Positions 1-6,991 of a stretch of DNA of 24,840 nt are shown here, one piece after another. The position numbers were made by a program, and so were the translations under genes. The notes beneath the pieces were generated by a model, which worked only from the letters and a program-made list of their open reading frames with translations, was not told the origin of the DNA and did not search any database. The stretch covers positions 1 through 24,840 of the forward strand of contig JAZSED010000020.1 of assembly GCA_045531495.1 (NCBI GenBank). The letters are read 5' to 3'. This stretch comes from URNF01 sp045531495. Its GTDB lineage: Bacteria; Bacillota; Clostridia; Oscillospirales; Acutalibacteraceae. Every line of letters starts with the position of its first letter. Position 1 is the stretch's first letter.

Positions 1-130
1 GAAATGTCCGAAGGACAAAGGGGTGGCTGTCCTGCAAGGACCGCGTAGCGGTGGATGAGGTGGAATGAAACATGCAACACCTCATCAGTCTCGCTTTGCT
101 CGACAGCTTCTCCTCAAGGAGAAGCCTTTT
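1..130. repeat. Interspersed palindromic repeat, truncated by the window start
   Basis: This stretch is a chain of short inverted repeats with no convincing gene. Visible stems are TGTCC/GGACA (5-9 and 13-17), GTCC/GGAC (29-32 and 38-41), CCGC/GCGG (41-44 and 48-51), a larger pair GATGAGGTG/CACCTCATC (54-62 and 78-86) and GCTTCTCC/GGAGAAGC (106-113 and 118-125). From memory, the GATGAGGTG, TCGCTTTGCTCGA and GGAGAAGC modules resemble repeats scattered between genes in many gut Clostridia; that is recollection and not a search. The left end lies outside the window. A fold with these nested arms could act as a non-autonomous mobile unit or a transcript-end structure. The short rightward reading frame across it (55-354) runs antisense into galE and is not believed. 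Confidence 0.6.
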
Positions 131-132
131 AC

Positions 133-171
133 AAATCCCTAACCGCAACCACCGTACGTCGGGGATTTTTT
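133..171 (+). terminator. Weak possible terminator downstream of the repeat
   Basis: AAATCCC (133-139) can pair with GGGATTT (162-168), and a run of T (166-171) follows on the + strand. The loop of 22 bases is long, so this is a weak call. It would stop rightward transcription from outside the window before it reaches the 3' end of galE. Confidence 0.25.
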
Positions 172-172
172 G

Positions 173-1189
173 TTAATCTTCAAATCCGTTGGGATTCTGG
201 GACTGCCAACGCCAAGTGTCGCGGCACATATCTTTTAAGTCTTTCTCTGCCACCCAGCCGAGCATTTCTTTCGCTTTTGCAGGGTCGGAGTAACAGGTGG
301 CCACGTCACCGGGGCGGCGGGGCACGATTTTATACGGCACAGGCACACCGTTGACCTCTTCGAAGGTCTTAACGAGGTCTAAAACACTGCAACCGTTACC
401 GGTACCGAGGTTAAACACCTCTGCACCGCTATGTGCCAAGGCATAATCGGTTGCTTTTACGTGACCTTTGGCAAGGTCTACTACGTGAATGTAGTCACGC
501 ACACCCGTGCCGTCGGGGGTATCATAGTCATCGCCAAATACCGAGAGGAAGGGACGTTTGCCGATAGCCACCTGCGACACATACGGCATCAGGTTATTGG
601 GGATACCGTTGGGGTTTTCACCGATTCTGCCGCTTTCGTGCGCACCGATGGGGTTAAAGTAACGCAACAGTACAACACTCCATTCGGGGTCGGAAACGCA
701 CACGTCTTTGAGGATTTCCTCAATCATATATTTGGTGCGGCCATACGGATTGGTACACTCACCCGTACGGTAGGTTTCGATAAGCGGAGACGGATTAGAC
801 ATACCGTAAACGGTAGCGGAAGAGCTGAAAATCATACGTTTACAGCCGTTCTCCGCCATCACCTGACACAAAGTCACCGTGCCGCCGATATTGTTATCGT
901 AATACTCGAGAGGTTTTGCCACCGATTCGCCGACCGCTTTTAAGCCTGCAAAGTGAATAACCGCTTCAATTTTGTGCGCTTTAAAAATTTCACCAAGACC
1001 TTCTGCATCGCGAATATCGCATTCGTAAAACGGAATGTCCTTGCCCGCCAATTCCTTTACACGTGCAAGTGCCTTAGGGCTGGAATTATAATAATTGTCC
1101 AAAACAACGATATCATAGCCCGCCGCAATCATTTCCAGACAGGTATGAGAACCAATAAATCCACATCCGCCCGTAATAAGTATTGCCAT
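173..1189 (-). CDS. galE: UDP-glucose 4-epimerase
   Basis: GalE interconverts UDP-galactose and UDP-glucose in the cytoplasm, using bound NAD; in this family it serves galactose use and supplies galactosyl donors for surface polymers. The 338-residue product has the usual family length. The NAD-binding Rossmann motif GGCGFIG is at residues 7-13, the catalytic serine sits in SSSATVYG (about 122-129), and the YxxxK catalytic pair is Tyr149/Lys153 in NPYGRTK. I chose the ATG at 1189 because GGAGGG lies 7 bases upstream; an ATG two codons earlier would be too close to it. It is transcribed away from the nucleotidyltransferase gene at 1315, with a TTGATT-N18-TATACT promoter and two nearby palindromes. 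No galK or galT is visible. Confidence 0.95.
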   Translation of the reverse strand: MAILITGGCGFIGSHTCLEMIAAGYDIVVLDNYYNSSPKALARVKELAGKDIPFYECDIRDAEGLGEIFKAHKIEAVIHFAGLKAVGESVAKPLEYYDNNIGGTVTLCQVMAENGCKRMIFSSSATVYGMSNPSPLIETYRTGECTNPYGRTKYMIEEILKDVCVSDPEWSVVLLRYFNPIGAHESGRIGENPNGIPNNLMPYVSQVAIGKRPFLSVFGDDYDTPDGTGVRDYIHVVDLAKGHVKATDYALAHSGAEVFNLGTGNGCSVLDLVKTFEEVNGVPVPYKIVPRRPGDVATCYSDPAKAKEMLGWVAEKDLKDMCRDTWRWQSQNPNGFED

Positions 1190-1216
1190 TTTCATCCCTC
1201 CGTTGTATAATAGGAA

Positions 1217-1232
1217 CAAAGAGTTCTCTTTG
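1217..1232. promoter_or_regulatory. Candidate operator at the galE transcription start
   Basis: CAAAGAG (1217-1223) and CTCTTTG (1226-1232) form a perfect 7-2-7 inverted repeat. It lies immediately downstream of the galE -10 box, so the predicted start of transcription (about 1231) falls inside it. A repressor bound here would block galE. It could instead form a small hairpin in the leader RNA. Confidence 0.4.
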
Positions 1233-1237
1233 CAATT

Positions 1238-1267
1238 AGTATAGCACCATTGCGAAGAAGAAATCAA
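1238..1267 (-). promoter_or_regulatory. Sigma-A type promoter of galE
   Basis: On the minus strand the -35 box is TTGATT (1262-1267) and the -10 box TATACT (1238-1243), with an 18-bp spacer. The predicted start is near 1231, about 42 bases before the galE ATG. Confidence 0.65.
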
Positions 1268-1276
1268 TAGATTTTT

Positions 1277-1294
1277 GTTGCATCGATATGCATA
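1277..1294 (-). promoter_or_regulatory. Candidate activator site shared with pgi
   Basis: On the + strand this reads GTTGCA-N6-TGCATA, an imperfect palindrome. Its outer edge is 9 bp from the galE -35 box. A perfect GTTGCA-N6-TGCAAC version lies at the same 9-bp distance from the pgi -35 box (11937-11954), and the two sites share 13 of 18 positions in the same orientation. The centre, about 54 bp upstream of the galE start, is a usual activator position. It also lies in the leader or promoter zone of the rightward nucleotidyltransferase gene. Confidence 0.45.
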
Positions 1295-1314
1295 ATATGG
1301 AAGGAGTTTTTGCT

Positions 1315-2238
1315 ATGGAAAACAAAAAACCGACCCTCGTCATTATGGCTGCAGGTATGGGCAGTCGTTTCGGCGGTCTCAAACAATTGACCCCCGTCGG
1401 CCCCGCAGGTGAGCTGATTATTGATTATTCTATCCACGATGCCCTTGCCGCGGGCTTTGGTGACGTGGTTTTTGTCATCAAACACGCTATTGAGGACGCT
1501 TTCAAAGAACATATCGGTAATCGTATTGAAAAATACTGCCCTGTTACCTACGTATATCAGGAGTTGGACAAATTACCCGCAGGCTTCACCGTACCCGCAG
1601 GCAGAGAAAAACCGTGGGGTACGGGTCACGCCATTTTATGCTGCAAAGGTGCTATAAATGGTGCATTCGCCGTCATCAATGCCGATGACTATTACGGCAG
1701 AGAAGGTTTCCGCTTGTTGGCAGATTTCTTGGCAAAACCGCAAACAGACGGCAAAAAGCATCTGGCTATGGCAGGCTATATGCTCAAAAACACCTTGACC
1801 GAAAACGGCTACGTTTCTCGCGGTGTTTGCGAAACCGATAATAACGGCAAATTGGTATCGTTAGTAGAACGTACCCATATTGAAATCAAAGACGGTATAC
1901 CGCAGTACACCGAAGACGACGGTGCCACCTGGGTAGCATTGCCGCCCGAGACCCCCGTTTCAATGAACTGCTGGGCCTTCCCCGCGGGTTCTCTTGACAG
2001 CTTTGAAAGTCTGTTTATCGATTTCTTGAAAGAAAAAGGTAACGAACTTAAATCCGAATTCTATCTCCCGAGTGTTGTCAATCATATGATGGCATCGGGC
2101 GAAGCGGACGCCACCGTACTCACCACCCCCGATAAATGGTACGGTATGACCTATGCCGCCGACCTGCCCGCCGTGCGCGAAGCGTTGGCAAATATGGCTA
2201 AAGAAGGCATTTATGCCGAAAAACTGTGGGATAGATAA
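1315..2238 (+). CDS. Sugar-1-phosphate nucleotidyltransferase (NTP_transferase family)
   Basis: The 307-residue product is a GT-A fold nucleotidyltransferase, of the kind that makes NDP-sugars from a sugar 1-phosphate and NTP. The nucleotide-binding signature AAGMGSRFGGLKQL is at about 12-25, WGTGHA at 101-106, and the metal-binding NADDYYG motif at 122-128. It does not look like classical GalU, and its sugar is uncertain; glucose-1-phosphate, galactose-1-phosphate or an N-acetylhexosamine-1-phosphate are the likely choices. The ATG at 1315 is preceded by AAGGAG at 8 bases, which favours it over an in-frame ATG at 1288. It is divergent from galE and is followed after 10 bp by galM, which points to the galactose-to-UDP-glucose route. 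It may replace a GalT-type step, which is inference. Confidence 0.85.
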   Translation: MENKKPTLVIMAAGMGSRFGGLKQLTPVGPAGELIIDYSIHDALAAGFGDVVFVIKHAIEDAFKEHIGNRIEKYCPVTYVYQELDKLPAGFTVPAGREKPWGTGHAILCCKGAINGAFAVINADDYYGREGFRLLADFLAKPQTDGKKHLAMAGYMLKNTLTENGYVSRGVCETDNNGKLVSLVERTHIEIKDGIPQYTEDDGATWVALPPETPVSMNCWAFPAGSLDSFESLFIDFLKEKGNELKSEFYLPSVVNHMMASGEADATVLTTPDKWYGMTYAADLPAVREALANMAKEGIYAEKLWDR

Positions 2239-2248
2239 GGAGAAAATT

Positions 2249-3283
2249 ATGGCTATCACTAAACAATCCTTTGGCATCATTCACAATAATGTTGAAGTGA
2301 CAAAATACACCATTACAGGTGAAGGCGGACTTTCCGTATCTGTTTTGGATTTGGGTGCCGCTTTACATTCTGTTATATTTGACGGCAAGGACCTGCTTAT
2401 CGGCTATCCCGATGCCACCTCCTATGCAGAGGGCGGTGTGTATTGCGGTGCTATTGTCGGCCGTTTCGCCAACCGTATTGCAGGCGCAAAATTCACCTTA
2501 AACGGTGTCGAACATCACCTTACCCCCAATTGGCGCGGCGTGCACCACATTCACGGCGGCAACGTCGGTTTTAACCAAAAGATGTGGACAATGAAAGAGG
2601 TGGACGACACCACCCTTTCCGCCACCATGTTCTCCCCCGACGGCGAAGAAGGCTATCCCGGAAATTTGACCTTGACAGTCACCTACTCCGTGGAAGAGGA
2701 TAATACGTTGAGAATTCGGTATTATGCCGAAACGGATAAAGATACGGTTGCCAACCTCATCAGCCATGGATATTTTAATCTCAACGGCGATGCGGGCGAA
2801 AATGTTTTCAATACTACCATACAGGTGTTTTCGGATACGTATGTTACCACAAACGACGATCGTTTTCCCATTGGCACGAGCAAGGTGGACGGCACGCCCT
2901 TTGACCTGAGAGAGCCCGCACTGCTTGGAGATATCATACTTTCCGAGCACCCCTTAATTGCCCCGTACAAAGGCCTTGACCACTGTTTTGCTTTATCCGA
3001 GGAGCAGGGCACCTATCGTCCTGCAGTACGCGCAGAAAGCAAAAAGACGGGCATTGCAGTAACCTGCTATACAGATATGCCGGGTGTACAGATTTACACA
3101 CCCCGTATATTCGATTCAAAGCACGTCGGCAAGCACGGTCCTTTTGTGGAATACCAAGCATTCTGCATGGAAACCGAAAATTTCCCCGATGCCCCCAATC
3201 ACCCCGATTTCCCGTCCTGTGTTATCAAAGCGGGTGTTCCGCATACATCGGTAACGGCATACAAGTTTGAAAAGGTGAATTGA
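2249..3283 (+). CDS. galM: Aldose 1-epimerase (mutarotase)
   Basis: GalM speeds the alpha/beta interconversion of galactose and related aldoses, feeding the Leloir pathway. The 344-residue product has the family length. The expected active-site residues are visible: His102 in the HIHGG segment, His173 in LISHGYFNL, and Glu308 in the METENFPD segment that corresponds to the usual LETQNFPD. AAGGAG precedes the ATG at 2249 by 7 bases, and only 10 bp separate it from the stop of the nucleotidyltransferase gene, so the two are almost certainly cotranscribed. Its TGA stop lies within the -35 box of the next operon. No secretion signal is seen, so it acts in the cytoplasm. Confidence 0.93.
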   Translation: MAITKQSFGIIHNNVEVTKYTITGEGGLSVSVLDLGAALHSVIFDGKDLLIGYPDATSYAEGGVYCGAIVGRFANRIAGAKFTLNGVEHHLTPNWRGVHHIHGGNVGFNQKMWTMKEVDDTTLSATMFSPDGEEGYPGNLTLTVTYSVEEDNTLRIRYYAETDKDTVANLISHGYFNLNGDAGENVFNTTIQVFSDTYVTTNDDRFPIGTSKVDGTPFDLREPALLGDIILSEHPLIAPYKGLDHCFALSEEQGTYRPAVRAESKKTGIAVTCYTDMPGVQIYTPRIFDSKHVGKHGPFVEYQAFCMETENFPDAPNHPDFPSCVIKAGVPHTSVTAYKFEKVN

Positions 3284-3308
3284 CTTTTTTCGACAGACAG
3301 GGTATACT
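3280..3308 (+). promoter_or_regulatory. Sigma-A type promoter of the rsmD operon
   Basis: TTGACT (3280-3285) and TATACT (3303-3308) are separated by exactly 17 bp. The -35 box contains the galM stop codon TGA (3281-3283). The predicted start is near 3315, 26 bases before the rsmD ATG. A TATAAT at 3310-3315 has poor spacing and is less likely to be the -10 box. Confidence 0.75.
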
Positions 3309-3340
3309 GTATAATATAGACTTTAAATGGAGGAGCCGCT

Positions 3341-3871
3341 ATGCGTGTCATTACCGGTACCGCTCGCGGTTGCCGCTTGGAAACATTGACAGGTGAAGCC
3401 ACCCGTCCCACCACCGACAAGGTGAAAGAGGCGGTTTTTTCTGCCATACAGTTTGATTTGCCATATAAAAATGTGTTAGACCTGTTTGCCGGCTCGGGAC
3501 AGCTTGGTATTGAAGCGTTAAGCCGCGGCGCAAAGCACTGTGTGTTTGTGGACCAAAACAAAAAAGCGACGGATATTATCCGCCGCAATCTGCAAACCAC
3601 GCGATTAACCGACAAAGCACAGGTAGTGGCAGCGGATGCGTTAGGATTTCTTTCCCGCACCAGCGAGCGTTTTGATTTCGTGTTTCTTGACCCGCCATAT
3701 GCCTCTTCTCTCCTCATTCCTGCTTTGGAGGGCGCTGCAGAAAAACTGAACGCAGGCGGTATGATTATCTGTGAAAGCGACGACGGTACGGTATTACCCG
3801 AAACCGTCGGCAACGTATCCGTATATCGCACCTACCAATACGGCAGAATACACATTACCATTTATCGCTGA
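3341..3871 (+). CDS. rsmD: 16S rRNA (guanine-966-N2)-methyltransferase
   Basis: RsmD methylates G966 of 16S rRNA (E. coli numbering) in the small ribosomal subunit. The 176-residue product has the SAM-binding motif in DLFAGSGQLGIEAL (47-60), the acidic ribose-binding residue in FVDQN (about 69-73), and the DPPY catalytic motif of N-methyltransferases at 117-120. GGAGG lies 7 bases before the ATG. The gene is followed after 13 bp by coaD; the rsmD-coaD pair is a widely conserved neighbourhood in Bacillota and supports both calls. Confidence 0.93.
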   Translation: MRVITGTARGCRLETLTGEATRPTTDKVKEAVFSAIQFDLPYKNVLDLFAGSGQLGIEALSRGAKHCVFVDQNKKATDIIRRNLQTTRLTDKAQVVAADALGFLSRTSERFDFVFLDPPYASSLLIPALEGAAEKLNAGGMIICESDDGTVLPETVGNVSVYRTYQYGRIHITIYR

Positions 3872-3884
3872 AAGGATGGGCGCT

Positions 3885-4370
3885 ATGAAAATTGCCGTTT
3901 GCCCCGGCAGCTTTGACCCCGTTACCAACGGACATTTAGATATTATACGTCGCGCAGCGGCACTGTTTGATAAGGTTATCGTTGTGGTTATGACCAACAA
4001 CGCAAAGCATCCCGTTTTTTCCAAAGAAGAACGTGTTGAACTTATCAACCGTTGCACCGCAGACCTTCCCAACGTTGAAGCAGAAGCCTTTGAAGGGCTG
4101 TTAGCAGATTATGTAAAAGAGAAAAAAGCCGTGGCAATTGTCAAGGGCTTGCGTGCTATGTCGGATTTCGAATACGAATTTCAGATGGCGCTTACCAACC
4201 GCAAATTATACCCGCAAGCAGAAACGGTGTTCCTGACCACCACCGCAGAGCATATGTACCTTTCCTCCAGCCTGGTGCGACAGGTTGCGGCTCTCGGCGC
4301 GGATATTACGGATTTTGTTCCGAATTGTATTTTATCAGATATTGTTAAAAAAATTGGAAAAGGAGAATAA
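3885..4370 (+). CDS. coaD: Phosphopantetheine adenylyltransferase
   Basis: CoaD transfers AMP from ATP to 4'-phosphopantetheine, giving dephospho-CoA, the penultimate step of coenzyme A synthesis. The 161-residue product has the family length. The nucleotidyltransferase signature GSFDPVTNGH is at residues 8-17, with TNGH as the catalytic HxGH-type motif. The conserved KGLRAMSDFEYE region and the SSSLVRQ segment, equivalent to the family's SSS-x-V-(K/R), are also present. I chose the ATG at 3885, which begins the typical MKIAVCPGSF; an in-frame ATG three codons upstream is possible but is too close to the AAAGGA ribosome binding site. Confidence 0.95.
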   Translation: MKIAVCPGSFDPVTNGHLDIIRRAAALFDKVIVVVMTNNAKHPVFSKEERVELINRCTADLPNVEAEAFEGLLADYVKEKKAVAIVKGLRAMSDFEYEFQMALTNRKLYPQAETVFLTTTAEHMYLSSSLVRQVAALGADITDFVPNCILSDIVKKIGKGE

Positions 4371-4373
4371 GTT

Positions 4374-4862
4374 ATGGCTATCAGTGTAGAAGATTTGGTC
4401 GAAAAAATTGACGATATGGTGGACAAGGCATACATCGTACCTCTGTCGGGCGGCAAATGTCTTATCGAGGCAGAAGCCCTCAGAGATATCTTAAACGATA
4501 TCCGCGCCAACATTCCCGGAGAAGTGCAACACGCACGCCGTATCGTTGCGGACCGCGCCAACATTATCGCGGACGCCCGCAAAGAGGCTGAAGATATTAT
4601 CCGCGCCGCCGAGGAACGTCAGCGCACCATGGTTTCTCACGAAGAGGTCGTTTTGCAGGCGCAGGCAAAGGCAAATGAGATTTTGACCAAAACCCAAAAG
4701 CGCGCCAAGGAAATGCGTAAGAACGCACAGGATTTCACCGAAAACCTGCTGAAAAAGACCGAAGAAACCTTAAGTCAGCAGCTTATCGAAATTCGCCAGG
4801 CAAAACAAGCGGTTCGTACACCTGCACAGCAAGTAATGTACGAGCAGGACACCGAAGAATAA
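4374..4862 (+). CDS. Coiled-coil hypothetical protein, ATP synthase b-like
   Basis: The 162-residue product starts with a short globular part (about 1-50) and continues as a long charged alanine/glutamate/arginine-rich helix (about 55-145) rich in ARKEAEDII-type heptads, so an extended coiled coil is very likely. There is no signal peptide or membrane segment. Proteins of this type often follow coaD in Clostridia and are loosely annotated as ATPase or V-type ATPase subunit-like on the basis of coiled-coil similarity; I see no Walker motif. GGAG lies 8 bases before the ATG, and only 3 bp separate it from the coaD stop. It may be a scaffold or a divisome/envelope helper, but its function is unknown. 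Confidence 0.8.
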   Translation: MAISVEDLVEKIDDMVDKAYIVPLSGGKCLIEAEALRDILNDIRANIPGEVQHARRIVADRANIIADARKEAEDIIRAAEERQRTMVSHEEVVLQAQAKANEILTKTQKRAKEMRKNAQDFTENLLKKTEETLSQQLIEIRQAKQAVRTPAQQVMYEQDTEE

Positions 4863-4867
4863 GCGTA

Positions 4868-4907
4868 GAGCGCGAAAAGCAATGCAATGCTTTTCGCGCT
4901 CTTTTTT
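4868..4907 (+). terminator. Strong rho-independent terminator of the rsmD operon
   Basis: A perfect 14-bp stem, GAGCGCGAAAAGCA (4868-4881) with its complement at 4888-4901, closes a 6-base loop and is followed by six T (4902-4907). It is oriented for the rightward operon. On the other strand there is no T run, so it is a weaker stop for the converging plsY transcript. Confidence 0.92.
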
Positions 4908-4910
4908 CGT

Positions 4911-5618
4911 TTATTTCTTTTTGCCGCAGGTCAGTTTGTTTTCGGTGCCTTTCATAATGCGCACCACATTGGTGCGATGCTGTATAATCACAATGGAAGC
5001 AATCACTGCTACCATAAACGTACAAAAGCCAACCGCCAAAGCAGAATGACCGTCCACAAACGTGCCGAAAAGGTACACAAGGAACGGTGCCACAAACACC
5101 GCCAAAATCGAACTTAACGACACCATACGGGAAAGCACTACCACAATACCAAAGGTAAGCAAACACAGTGCCGCGACGCGTACATCCAATATGATAATCA
5201 TACCCAGCGAGGTCATAACACCCTTGCCGCCGCGGAAACCGAAGAAAACGGGATACAGGTGTCCGAGAACACAGAACATACCCGCCATATACCGTCCAAC
5301 CACCCGCAGGCTCTCTGCGCTGATATTGGGTGCGTTGGTTAATTGCAGCGTTACAAGCAACCATCCGCCAATCAATACCGCAACAATACTTTTCAACAAA
5401 TCGCCGATAGTCGTATATGCCGCCGCCGCTTTGCCGTAGTTGCGTAACATATTGGTAGCACCCGCGTTACCGCTACCCTTTTCGCGCACGTCTTCTTTAT
5501 ACATAGTGCGTGAAACGATGACCGCACTGTTAATACTGCCAAGCAAGTAAGCGGATACAGCAGTCAGCAATACTGCAAGCCAACTGTTTTCCAAGGATGT
5601 GAAAACAATTTCCAACAT
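4911..5618 (-). CDS. plsY: Glycerol-3-phosphate acyltransferase PlsY
   Basis: PlsY is an integral membrane enzyme that transfers an acyl group from acyl phosphate to glycerol 3-phosphate, making lysophosphatidic acid, the first step of phospholipid synthesis. The 235-residue product is slightly longer than average and shows several hydrophobic spans. Family motifs are present: GSGNAGATN at 48-56 and GHLYPVFFGFRGGKGV at about 119-134. GAGGAG precedes the ATG by 8 bases. It is the last gene of a leftward set after the radical-SAM gene and der (29 bp after der). This order matches a frequent clostridial arrangement in which gpsA often follows; no gpsA is seen here. Confidence 0.94.
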   Translation of the reverse strand: MLEIVFTSLENSWLAVLLTAVSAYLLGSINSAVIVSRTMYKEDVREKGSGNAGATNMLRNYGKAAAAYTTIGDLLKSIVAVLIGGWLLVTLQLTNAPNISAESLRVVGRYMAGMFCVLGHLYPVFFGFRGGKGVMTSLGMIIILDVRVAALCLLTFGIVVVLSRMVSLSSILAVFVAPFLVYLFGTFVDGHSALAVGFCTFMVAVIASIVIIQHRTNVVRIMKGTENKLTCGKKK

Positions 5619-5647
5619 ACGTGTTTCTCCTCTCTCCTACGCAACTG

Positions 5648-6979
5648 TTATTTTTTGGGGTTATCTCCTTTTTCGCGTACAATAAACCGCACGGGGGTAC
5701 CTTCCAGGCCGAAGGTTTCACGAATTTGATTTTCAAGATATCGTTGATACGAGAAATGAAACAGCTCCGCACGGTTGACAAAGCAAACGAACGTAGGCGG
5801 TTTAGTAGACGCCTGGGTCATATAGTAAATACGCAAGCGTTTTCCCTTATCTGTGGGCGGTTGTACACGCGCGGTTGCTTCCGCCAACACATCATTGAGC
5901 ATACCGGTTGAAATACGCATCGAGTTCTGCTGTGCCACAAACTTAATAAGTTCAAAAAGGCGCGGCACGCGCTGACCCGTTTTTGCGGAGATGAAAATGA
6001 ATGGCGCATAAGACATAAACGAGAAATCGTTCATTAGCTTCTTGCGCATAATATCCATCGTCTTATCGTCTTTTTCGACAGCATCCCATTTATTAACGGC
6101 GATAATGCACGCTTTGCCCTGTTCGTGTGCGATACCCGCCACCTTGCTGTCCTGATCGGTAAAGCCTTCGGTGGCATCTATCATAATTACACAAACATCC
6201 GCGCGTTCCACTGCCATTTGCGCGCGCAAAACACTATATTTTTCAATTTGGTCATCCACCTTACTCTTACGGCGAAGACCCGCGGTATCAATAAACACAA
6301 AATCACCGTGTTCATTAGAAATAGCCGTATCAATAGCATCACGGGTCGTCCCCGCAATATCCGAAACAATAGAGCGTTCTTCCCCTGCGATACAGTTAAT
6401 AAGAGAGGATTTACCCGCATTGGGTTTGCCGATAATTGCCACGTGAATGGTATCGGTGTCCTCTTCCGCCTCCTGTTCGGGCGGCAGATGCTCCAGCACC
6501 GCATCCAACAGGTCGCCCGTGCCGTGACCGTGCACCGAAGAAACCGCAATCGGTTCACCGAGTCCCAAATTATAAAATTCATAGAACTCCGCAGGGGCAC
6601 CGCCTGCCGCATCGCATTTGTTGACACAAAGCACCACGGGTTTACCCGATTTTTTCAGCATAACCGCAATTTCCTGGTCAGCCGCGGTCATACCGCTCAA
6701 AATATCGGTAACAAAAACAATAACCTCTGCCTGCTCAATCGCCAACTGTGCCTGTCGACGCATCTGGGACAGCAAAGCATCATCTGTACGGGGTTCAATT
6801 CCGCCCGTATCCGCAAGCATAAAGCTTCTGCCGCACCATTCACAAGCCGCAAAAATGCGATCACGGGTCACACCGGGTGTGTCCTGCACAATGGACAGGC
6901 GTTGACCGATAAGTTTATTAAACAAGGTGGATTTTCCCACGTTGGGGCGGCCCACCACCGCTACTACGGGACGCGCCAT
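5648..6979 (-). CDS. der: Ribosome biogenesis GTPase Der (EngA)
   Basis: Der is an essential tandem GTPase that assists assembly of the 50S ribosomal subunit. The 443-residue product has the usual length and layout. GTPase domain 1 starts with the P-loop GRPNVGKS (10-17) and carries DTGG and NKCD motifs. GTPase domain 2 starts with GKPNAGKSS (about 184-192) and carries DTAG and NKWD motifs. A KH-like RNA-binding domain fills the last 90 residues or so, with the typical FVCFVNRAELFHFSYQRYLEN-type segment. GGAGGG lies 7 bases before the ATG. It follows the DUF512 radical-SAM gene by 12 bp, so the two are cotranscribed. Confidence 0.97.
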   Translation of the reverse strand: MARPVVAVVGRPNVGKSTLFNKLIGQRLSIVQDTPGVTRDRIFAACEWCGRSFMLADTGGIEPRTDDALLSQMRRQAQLAIEQAEVIVFVTDILSGMTAADQEIAVMLKKSGKPVVLCVNKCDAAGGAPAEFYEFYNLGLGEPIAVSSVHGHGTGDLLDAVLEHLPPEQEAEEDTDTIHVAIIGKPNAGKSSLINCIAGEERSIVSDIAGTTRDAIDTAISNEHGDFVFIDTAGLRRKSKVDDQIEKYSVLRAQMAVERADVCVIMIDATEGFTDQDSKVAGIAHEQGKACIIAVNKWDAVEKDDKTMDIMRKKLMNDFSFMSYAPFIFISAKTGQRVPRLFELIKFVAQQNSMRISTGMLNDVLAEATARVQPPTDKGKRLRIYYMTQASTKPPTFVCFVNRAELFHFSYQRYLENQIRETFGLEGTPVRFIVREKGDNPKK

Positions 6980-6991
6980 AGTCGTTCCCTC

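Noticed and set aside
55..354. 99-codon rightward frame across the left-edge repeat into galE
   Set aside because: It starts in repeat DNA, ends antisense inside galE, and has no ribosome binding site.
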